Assembly: GCA_031288675.1 (NCBI GenBank)
Contig: JAITQY010000133.1
Location: 1-5,077, forward strand
From: Oscillospiraceae bacterium
Lineage (GTDB): Bacteria > Bacillota > Clostridia > Oscillospirales > Oscillospiraceae
DNA length: 5,077 bases
Direction: 5' to 3'
The first letter of the stretch is position 1. Each line of letters begins with the position of its first letter. The notes under the pieces are model-generated. The model was not told the DNA's origin. It worked only from the letters and a program-made list of their open reading frames with translations, and made no database searches. This document shows positions 1 through 5,077 of this stretch, piece by piece. The translations under genes and the position numbers were made by a program.

Positions 1-18
1 TATTAAAAGAGGCGGTTT

Positions 19-630
19 ATGTTCTATTATCTCAACGGAAAAGTTACACATATAGAGGCTAACCTCGCGGTAGTGGACTGCGGCGGAGTTGGGTACGCTT
101 GCAGGACTTCTGCGCGTACACTGTCGGAGATTAAAACCGGCGATAACGCGAAACTTTATACATATTTACTTGTTCGTGAAGACGCATTTGAGATTTACGG
201 GTTTACCAAGCTGTCGGAGCTTAACGCGTTTAAGTCGCTTATATCGGTAAGCGGAGTGGGTGCGAAAAGCGCGCTGGCTATACTATCCGCTTCCGCGCCG
301 GAAGATCTTGCGGTAGCCATCGTCGGCGGAGATGAGAAAGCTTTAACTCTCGCGCCTGGAATCGGTCGTAAAATCGCGCAGAGGATACTCCTTGAGCTTA
401 AAGATAAATTCAAGAGCGAATTAGGCGGACTTGACCTCTCGGATGCTTCCGGAATTGCCGTTTCCAGCGCCCGCGCGGCGGCTGTCAATGAAGTAGCTGA
501 GGCGCTGATTGTACTCGGATACACTACGGCGGAAGTAAACGCGGCAACTAAAAAAGTGCCGCCGGAGCTTTTGACGAGCGGTAATGTCGGTGAGATTATC
601 CGGCACATATTGAAAGGTTCGGTTAAGTAA
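19..630 (+). CDS. ruvA: Holliday junction branch migration protein RuvA
   Basis: RuvA is the DNA-binding subunit that holds the four-way Holliday junction flat so that RuvB rings can drive branch migration in recombination and repair. At 203 residues it has the usual family length and all three domains. Residues 1-62 form the OB-fold (start MFYYLNGKV, then DCGGVGYAC), with the acidic pin as E54-D55 in VREDAFEIYGF. Helix-hairpin-helix motifs lie at about 72-89 (ISVSGVGAKSALAIL) and 109-130 (APGIGRKIAQRILLELKDK). The C-terminal RuvB-contacting domain is at about 156-198 (EVAEALIVLGYTTAEV), after a variable linker at 135-155. The ATG at 19 is preceded by an AAGAGG ribosome-binding site at 7-12. 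A TAA at 4-6 could end an upstream gene, classically ruvC, but too little is visible to say. The stop overlaps the ruvB start by one base. Confidence 0.97.
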   Translation: MFYYLNGKVTHIEANLAVVDCGGVGYACRTSARTLSEIKTGDNAKLYTYLLVREDAFEIYGFTKLSELNAFKSLISVSGVGAKSALAILSASAPEDLAVAIVGGDEKALTLAPGIGRKIAQRILLELKDKFKSELGGLDLSDASGIAVSSARAAAVNEVAEALIVLGYTTAEVNAATKKVPPELLTSGNVGEIIRHILKGSVK

Positions 631-1697
631 TGGCAATTGAAATTTCCAAAAACAGCGCTTCTGAAAGAGAAAACAGCGAACCGCTGACGCTTCGCAGCTA
701 TATCCCGGAAGACGACGGTGAGTACTCTCTGCGTCCGCAGTTTCTTCAGGAGTTTATCGGGCAGGAGAAAGTTAAGCAGAATCTGTCCGTATACATTCAG
801 GCGGCGCGGGAGCGGCAGGAACCGCTTGACCACGTGCTTCTGCACGGACCGCCCGGATTGGGCAAGACGACATTGGCTCAGCTGATAGCTAACGAGATGG
901 GCGTTAACCTGCGTAAAACCTCCGGACCGGCAATCGAGAAACCTAAAGACCTCGCCGCTCTCTTGACGAACCTTAACGAGAATGACGTACTCTTTATTGA
1001 CGAGATACACCGGATAAACCGCACGGTGGAAGAGATTCTCTATCCCGCTATGGAAGATAACGAAATCGACATTATTATCGGTCAGGGACCGAGCGCGAAC
1101 AGCATTCGGCTGGAACTGAAACATTTTACTCTTGTCGGCGCAACGACGCGTTCCGGGCAGCTTTCAGCTCCGCTTCGTGACCGCTTCGGCGTGATACTTA
1201 AACTTGAGCTTTACACCCCCGTGGAGCTGAAGCGCATAATCGAACGCAGTGCGAATATACTTAATATAGCGATCGACTCTGACGGCGCGCTGGAGCTTGC
1301 CAAGCGAAGCCGCGGAACTCCGCGTATCGCAAACCGTCTGTTGCGCCGCGTGCGTGATTTCGCGCAGGTAATCGCGGACGGGGTAATAACGCGTGAGGTC
1401 GCGGACGATGCACTAAATCGACTGGAAATAGATAGAATTGGATTGGATAATATAGACCGCCGGCTTTTAGAAAGCATTATCACAAATTACGGGGGCGGTC
1501 CTGTAGGCTTAGAAACGCTTTCCGCTACGGTCAATGAGGAATCTGTCACAATAGAGGACGTTTACGAACCGTATCTTATGCAGCAGGGATTCTTGACGCG
1601 CACTCCGCGCGGACGCTGCGTGACAAAAGCGGCATATGAACATCTCGGTATACAGATGCTTGGCGCGGATAGCGCGCAAATCAGCTTAGAGGAGTAG
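630..1697 (+). CDS. ruvB: Holliday junction branch migration ATPase RuvB
   Basis: RuvB is the hexameric AAA+ ATPase that pumps DNA through the RuvA-bound Holliday junction. The 355-residue protein is intact. It has Walker A GPPGLGKTT at 73-81, Walker B LFIDEIH at 121-127, sensor 1 GATTRSG at 170-176, the arginine-finger region PLRDRFG at 181-187, and the sensor 2 region RGTPRIANRLLRRVRD at 228-243. The C-terminal winged-helix DNA-binding domain is at about 270-341 (GGGPVGLETLSA; YLMQQGFLTRTPRGR). About 30 polar residues precede the conserved LRPQFLQEFIGQ segment. This resembles Bacillota homologues and makes it somewhat longer than E. coli RuvB (336). The ATG shares its first base with the ruvA TAA stop (TAATG), and only a weak GAAAGG lies 12 bases upstream, so translation is probably coupled to ruvA and supports balanced RuvA and RuvB supply. 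Confidence 0.98.
   Translation: MAIEISKNSASERENSEPLTLRSYIPEDDGEYSLRPQFLQEFIGQEKVKQNLSVYIQAARERQEPLDHVLLHGPPGLGKTTLAQLIANEMGVNLRKTSGPAIEKPKDLAALLTNLNENDVLFIDEIHRINRTVEEILYPAMEDNEIDIIIGQGPSANSIRLELKHFTLVGATTRSGQLSAPLRDRFGVILKLELYTPVELKRIIERSANILNIAIDSDGALELAKRSRGTPRIANRLLRRVRDFAQVIADGVITREVADDALNRLEIDRIGLDNIDRRLLESIITNYGGGPVGLETLSATVNEESVTIEDVYEPYLMQQGFLTRTPRGRCVTKAAYEHLGIQMLGADSAQISLEE
1688..1694 (+). promoter_or_regulatory. Ribosome-binding site of glmM
   Basis: AGAGGAG lies inside the last codons of ruvB (TTA GAG GAG TAG), 11 bases before the glmM ATG at 1706. It supports that start and shows that glmM translation begins on the same transcript, immediately after ruvB. The spacing is on the long side, but no better start lies nearby. 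Confidence 0.7.
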
Positions 1698-1705
1698 ACT
1701 TATAA

Positions 1706-3028
1706 ATGGGTAAATATTTCGGCACGGACGGAATTCGCGGAATCGCAGGCACGGAGCTGTCGCTTGACCTTGCGTACCGTATCGGGCTGTCCGCCGCCAA
1801 AGTACTCGGTGAAACCGAGCGGCACGATCCTAAGATTGTAGTTGGCAAAGACACCCGTCTTTCCGGAGACGCTATTGAAGCCGCACTTTGCGCCGGGCTT
1901 CTTGGCGGAGGAGCGGATGTGATTCAGCTTGGCGTAGTTCCGACTCCGGCAGTAGCGTTTGTAACGACTTCGGTTAAAGCGGATGCAGGTATAGTGATTT
2001 CGGCGTCACACAATACTTTTGAATATAACGGAATCAAAATCTTTAACGGAAGCGGCTTCAAGCTCTCCGATACACTGGAGAGGCAGATTGAGAACCTTCT
2101 TGACGCAGGCTTTACTGCTACGGCAGACGGTGCGAAACTCGGGTGTGTATTGCGTGGAGCGGAACTTAATATTACAGAGTACATACAGCATCTGCGTAAT
2201 GCGGCGCGTATCAGCCGCCGTTATAAGGTTGGCGTGGATTGTAGTAACGGAGCGGCTTACGCTACGGCGGAGCGGTTGTTCGGTACATATTGCTCAGAGT
2301 TGCAAATAATCGGTGACGAGCCAGACGGATTCAATATCAACGATTGCTGCGGCTCGACCGCGCCGGAGAAGCTCGCGGCTCTTGTGGTCAAAGAAGGGCT
2401 TGACTGCGGTTTTGCGTTTGACGGCGATGCTGACCGCTGTATCGCGGTTGACGAGCGCGGTACAATTGTGGACGGCGACAAGATTATGGCAGTCATAGCG
2501 GAGTATATGCAAAGCTCCGGTGAACTTACCGGAGGGACGCTTGTAGCGACTGTGCTTAGCAATATCGGGTTACACGAATTCGCTAAAACGCGCGGAATGA
2601 ACCTGCTTGCGGCTGACGTCGGCGACCGTCACGTTTTGGAGCTTATGCAAAAGGTCGGCGCGGTACTCGGCGGCGAACAGTCTGGACATATCATTTGCTT
2701 CAACGAGGCGACTACCGGTGATGGTCAGCTTGCAGCGATGAAAGTTCTCTCCGCTATGTCGGCGAGCGGTAAAACTCTGTCAGAGCTTGCTTCGGCGGTA
2801 AAATATTATCCGCAGACGATGGTCAATAAGGTTGTAGCCGACAAAGATGCGGCGCTTGCGAGCCCTGCGCTTAAAGCGGCAATAGAGACCGCAGAAAAAG
2901 AGCTTTCCGGTTTGGGCAGAGTATTAGTGCGCGCATCCGGTACGGAACCGAAAATACGTGTGTTTGTAGAAGCGCCTGTTCAGGAACAGGCAGAACGGCT
3001 TGCGAATGAAATCGCAAAAGCGGTATAA
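1706..3028 (+). CDS. glmM: Phosphoglucosamine mutase GlmM
   Basis: GlmM converts glucosamine-6-phosphate to glucosamine-1-phosphate in the cytoplasm, feeding UDP-GlcNAc and peptidoglycan synthesis. The 440-residue protein is full length (E. coli has 445). It has all four alpha-D-phosphohexomutase parts: the N-terminal FGTDGIRG at 5-12; the phosphoserine loop SASHN at 99-103, with S101 as the residue that carries the phosphate; the Mg2+ loop DGDADR at 239-244 (D239, D241, D243); the sugar-binding loop GGEQSGH at 322-328; and the C-terminal phosphate-binding loop RASGTEPKIRVF at 409-420. The FGTDGIRG start and the GEQSGH loop favour GlmM over ManB/Pgm mutases. Two small departures are Thr instead of the usual Pro after SASHN, and RASGTEP where RPSGTEP is common. 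Neither touches the catalytic residues. It lies 8 bp after ruvB and 9 bp before the next gene. Confidence 0.96.
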   Translation: MGKYFGTDGIRGIAGTELSLDLAYRIGLSAAKVLGETERHDPKIVVGKDTRLSGDAIEAALCAGLLGGGADVIQLGVVPTPAVAFVTTSVKADAGIVISASHNTFEYNGIKIFNGSGFKLSDTLERQIENLLDAGFTATADGAKLGCVLRGAELNITEYIQHLRNAARISRRYKVGVDCSNGAAYATAERLFGTYCSELQIIGDEPDGFNINDCCGSTAPEKLAALVVKEGLDCGFAFDGDADRCIAVDERGTIVDGDKIMAVIAEYMQSSGELTGGTLVATVLSNIGLHEFAKTRGMNLLAADVGDRHVLELMQKVGAVLGGEQSGHIICFNEATTGDGQLAAMKVLSAMSASGKTLSELASAVKYYPQTMVNKVVADKDAALASPALKAAIETAEKELSGLGRVLVRASGTEPKIRVFVEAPVQEQAERLANEIAKAV

Positions 3029-3029
3029 A
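3000..3029 (+). promoter_or_regulatory. Possible internal sigma-A promoter before the oxidoreductase gene
   Basis: TTGCGA at 3000-3005 (4 of 6 to the -35 consensus) and TATAAA at 3024-3029 (5 of 6 to the -10 consensus) are separated by 18 bases at the end of glmM. A start of transcription about 7 bases after the -10 box would fall near 3036, almost on the ATG at 3038. This could give the redox genes their own, near-leaderless transcript. The match may be chance, since the -10 box includes the glmM stop codon. Confidence 0.22.
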
Positions 3030-3037
3030 CTAAAGTT

Positions 3038-4981
3038 ATGAATGTTACACAAGAATTTACACAATCGTTTGTAAAAGGATGTCTGCGGGGCGAAGATCCG
3101 GAGTGCCGTAAGGTTTGCCCGTTTGGATTGGATGTCAAGGATTTTCTTGCTAAAACGGCTAAGGAAAAGTGGAGCGCGGCATATAAGACATACCGTAACG
3201 CTGTTGTATTTCCGGGCGTTGTTGCCGCATTATGTCCGGAGCCGTGCAAATCTGCTTGTGTTTTGAATAACGCCCCGATACTCATAAATGCGGTTGAAAA
3301 TGAAGTACTCGCAAACGTAAAGAAACGCGGGGCTGACTTCTACGCGGTACCGCCTAAGGACAAGCGTGTAGCGGTAGTCGGCGCTGGCGCCGCGGGACTT
3401 GCCTGCGCGCTTGGACTGGCTAACCATCAGTTCAAGGTAACTGTATTTGACGGTGCAGAGGGTTGGGGAGGAAGTTTGCGCGCGCACCAAAACTTTGATC
3501 AATTCAATGCGGATTTCAATGACCAGTTCGTCGCAGTAAAAGTAGAGTTCGTCTTTGGTCATAGCGGTGAAATCTCGGACTCTGATTATGACGCGGTCTA
3601 CCGTGCGCCGGATCGCGGCAACGCTATTGAAGAAATCGTGCTTGGCAAACAAGCCGCGACCGATATAGAAATTTACCTGCAAACCGGCAAATATCCGGAA
3701 CGCGCGCCCGTAAACGTGCCTGGCGAACCATCTGTTGTAAAAGACGTGATTAACGCCGCCCTTGAAGCGTCACGCTGTATTCAGTGCGACTGCAACAAAT
3801 GTGGCGAGGCATGCAGTATGCTGCGGAACTTCAAGAAAGATCCGCACAGGATTGCTTTAGAATTTTTTGCGGACAGTCACGTTAACCCGCCGCTAAGTAC
3901 GCACAGTCTCGGACGTGAGGCATACAGTTGTAATAATTGCGGCGCGTGTAAAGAAGTCTGCCCTAAAGGTATTGATCTCGGCGAATTGTTCAGTTCTTAC
4001 CGCAGAATGAGGGCGGAAAACGGCACTGTTCCTACTGCGTTTCACGATATTTTTCTTCGCCGTGCGGAAGAATTTAATGCCGCCGGACGCATAATTATGC
4101 CGAAAGACGGCTCTGATTATCTTTTCTTTCCGGGATGTTCTGTGGCTGTGGAACTTCCAGGAACTACCGAAAAACTCTATACGTATCTGCGAGAACGCTA
4201 CGGTGTTGGATTATTAGAACGTTGCTGCGGCTCCCCGTCGATGTGGGCAGGTGAAGGAGGCGATCAGTTTGACCTCAGCGGTGAAGTCGACGGCAAAACA
4301 ATAATTTACGCCTGTCCCAGCTGCCATGAGACCCTTTCAAACCAATACCCGAATCTCAAATTAGTTTCCGTTTATGAACTTATTGAGCCGTCAGATATTT
4401 CCGGCGAATACGCGCTTTTCCATGCTTGCGCGTCGCGAAGCAATACTCCGCTGCGGCAGACTGTCGAAAAACTTTGTACCGACAGCAAACTCGCGGTTAG
4501 CAAGAGCGCGCTTAGGTGCTGCGGTTACGGAGGTCAGACGCTTCTTGCCAATCCCGATAACTATGACCAATGGTCAACGGACAGCGCTAATCTTTCAGGG
4601 CTGCCTTATATCGTCTATTGCGGTAATTGCCGGGAAACTTTCAAACGAAAAAATAAGGAGGTATATCATATTTTGGAGCTGCTATTCCCAAGCGACGGTA
4701 ACCGTGCCGCACACAATGAAAATCTTATTATCAGTGATGAAGCCCGCGCATTTATGAACTCTCATCTTATGAGTGAAGCTGACGTCTGGGAGGTTATCAG
4801 CCATGCTGAAAACAGTTCAGACAAGTTTGAAAGCCCGGACGGAACTATTCTTGCGTCGCTTGTAAAAAATATCCTTACCTATTGGGTGGAGTACAAACCG
4901 CTTGGCGGCGATAAATTTGAAGTCGTCAACGCGTATTATCACCGGATGAAATTCCGGCAGGAGGGTTCAGCAAATGTCTAA
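3038..4981 (+). CDS. FAD/iron-sulfur oxidoreductase: GltD-like N-terminus, dicluster ferredoxin, two CCG domains
   Basis: A predicted cytoplasmic electron-transfer flavoprotein with no signal peptide or membrane segment. Modules in order: GltD/DPD-type Fe-S region at 15-97 (C15, C23, C27; CPEPCKSAC at 66-74); FAD Rossmann start VAVVGAGAAGLA at 111-122 with VTVFD and GG at 144-145; end of the same FAD fold at about 189-217 (NAIEEIVLGKQAATDIEIYL); dicluster ferredoxin at 247-308 (CIQCDCNKCGEAC, then CNNCGACKEVCP); CCG module 1 at 367-429 (FPGC, CCG, CPSC); CCG module 2 at 464-531 (HAC, CCGYGG, CGNC), as in HdrB and GlpC; and a C-terminal domain at about 560-647 (YWVEY, AYYHRM). The segment that should hold the NAD(P)H-binding domain is missing. 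I believe it matches proteins named pyridine nucleotide-disulfide oxidoreductase/dicluster-binding protein; substrate unknown. The ATG at 3038 is the only start before an in-frame stop at 3026, but has no clear ribosome-binding site. Confidence 0.85.
   Translation: MNVTQEFTQSFVKGCLRGEDPECRKVCPFGLDVKDFLAKTAKEKWSAAYKTYRNAVVFPGVVAALCPEPCKSACVLNNAPILINAVENEVLANVKKRGADFYAVPPKDKRVAVVGAGAAGLACALGLANHQFKVTVFDGAEGWGGSLRAHQNFDQFNADFNDQFVAVKVEFVFGHSGEISDSDYDAVYRAPDRGNAIEEIVLGKQAATDIEIYLQTGKYPERAPVNVPGEPSVVKDVINAALEASRCIQCDCNKCGEACSMLRNFKKDPHRIALEFFADSHVNPPLSTHSLGREAYSCNNCGACKEVCPKGIDLGELFSSYRRMRAENGTVPTAFHDIFLRRAEEFNAAGRIIMPKDGSDYLFFPGCSVAVELPGTTEKLYTYLRERYGVGLLERCCGSPSMWAGEGGDQFDLSGEVDGKTIIYACPSCHETLSNQYPNLKLVSVYELIEPSDISGEYALFHACASRSNTPLRQTVEKLCTDSKLAVSKSALRCCGYGGQTLLANPDNYDQWSTDSANLSGLPYIVYCGNCRETFKRKNKEVYHILELLFPSDGNRAAHNENLIISDEARAFMNSHLMSEADVWEVISHAENSSDKFESPDGTILASLVKNILTYWVEYKPLGGDKFEVVNAYYHRMKFRQEGSANV
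4959..4965 (+). promoter_or_regulatory. Strong ribosome-binding site of the gene at 4974
   Basis: AGGAGGG sits 8 bases before the ATG at 4974, inside the coding end of the oxidoreductase gene. It is the best Shine-Dalgarno sequence in the window and fixes the start of the small downstream gene, which would otherwise be hard to call from 34 codons. Confidence 0.8.
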
Positions 4982-5077
4982 CGCAACCCCGAATGAAAGC
5001 ATTGCTTGGAAGTGTTCAAAGTGTGATGTGCCAGTGGTAGTGAAAAAAACAGTTTTTGACTATCTTGGAAATACATT
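4974..5077 (+). CDS. Partial small CxxC redox/zinc-ribbon-like protein (DVU_1557-like), cut by window end
   Basis: The first 34 codons of a gene that runs off the right edge. The peptide begins MSNATPNESIAWKCSKC and continues to a YLGNT segment at 30-34, with a single CxxC at residues 14-17 in a WKCxxC setting. Its start overlaps the oxidoreductase stop by 8 bp (ATGTCTAA) and is driven by AGGAGGG, so the two proteins are almost certainly made together. The W-x-C-x2-C...V...YLG pattern matches my memory of the DVU_1557 family redox protein, a short protein with a second CxxC pair further on, found beside this kind of oxidoreductase. That second pair would lie outside the window, so metal-binding or thiol-redox activity cannot be judged here. 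A generic zinc-ribbon protein is the alternative. Confidence 0.75.
   Translation, partial: MSNATPNESIAWKCSKCDVPVVVKKTVFDYLGNT

Noticed and set aside
1..18. End of an upstream gene such as ruvC
   Set aside because: A TAA at 4-6 is compatible, but one or two codons cannot support a call.
195..1124. Long open frame (309 codons) on the minus strand across ruvA and ruvB
   Set aside because: It lies fully opposite two certain genes, the peptide shows no family motif, and it reflects their codon composition.
1701..1706. TATAAA before glmM as a -10 box
   Set aside because: It overlaps the glmM ATG, so transcription would start inside the gene, and no -35 box is evident.
2515..2534. Perfect 7-bp inverted repeat CTCCGGT/ACCGGAG with a 6-base loop
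   Set aside because: It lies in the middle of glmM and has no T-run after it, so it is not a terminator; such short palindromes are expected by chance.
3230..3682. Minus-strand open frame of 150 codons opposite the oxidoreductase gene, over the shortened FAD region
   Set aside because: No recognisable motif and no convincing ribosome-binding site; the plus-strand protein has clear motifs through this region.
4374..4757. Plus-strand open frame of 127 codons in another frame within the CCG module 2 coding region
   Set aside because: It overlaps certain coding sequence, the peptide is low in recognisable features, and the true frame has conserved cysteine motifs.

Overview
The window is a densely packed, single-strand (+) piece of bacterial chromosome. 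It holds four complete genes and the start of a fifth: ruvA, ruvB, glmM, a large FAD/iron-sulfur oxidoreductase, and a small cysteine-motif protein cut off by the right edge. The gaps or overlaps are 1 bp overlap, 8 bp, 9 bp and 8 bp overlap, so the genes can be read as one operon. There is no non-coding stretch over 20 bases, and I see no RNA gene, mobile element, CRISPR array or terminator.

Organism: the RuvA N-terminus (MFYYLNGKV...VVDCGGVGYAC), the Bacillota-like RuvB region before Walker A (ERQEPLDHVLLHGPPGLGKT) and the ruvA-ruvB-glmM order recall anaerobic Clostridia, perhaps Oscillospirales-like. This is remembered family resemblance, not a search. The cysteine-rich oxidoreductase (27 Cys in 647 residues) also fits a strict anaerobe. 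Base composition is balanced, near half GC by eye, and looks uniform, with no sign of recent transfer.

Layout: bases 19-1697 encode the RuvAB Holliday-junction branch-migration motor. Bases 1706-3028 encode phosphoglucosamine mutase, which makes glucosamine-1-phosphate for peptidoglycan. From 3038 the theme changes. A 647-residue protein joins a GltD-type N-terminal Fe-S region, a strikingly shortened FAD domain, a dicluster ferredoxin module, two CCG (heterodisulfide-reductase B type) modules and a conserved-looking C-terminal domain. It is followed, with an 8 bp overlap and a strong ribosome-binding site, by a small protein starting with a WKCxxC motif.

The last two genes are the interesting part. 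They resemble a pair I remember from Desulfovibrio (the DVU_1557 redox protein and its adjacent pyridine nucleotide-disulfide oxidoreductase/dicluster-binding protein), which belongs to a poorly understood anaerobic redox gene cluster. The oxidoreductase here has lost the region that normally holds the NAD(P)H-binding domain, so it probably moves electrons between protein or thiol partners rather than from NAD(P)H. The rest of such a system, if present, lies beyond the right edge.
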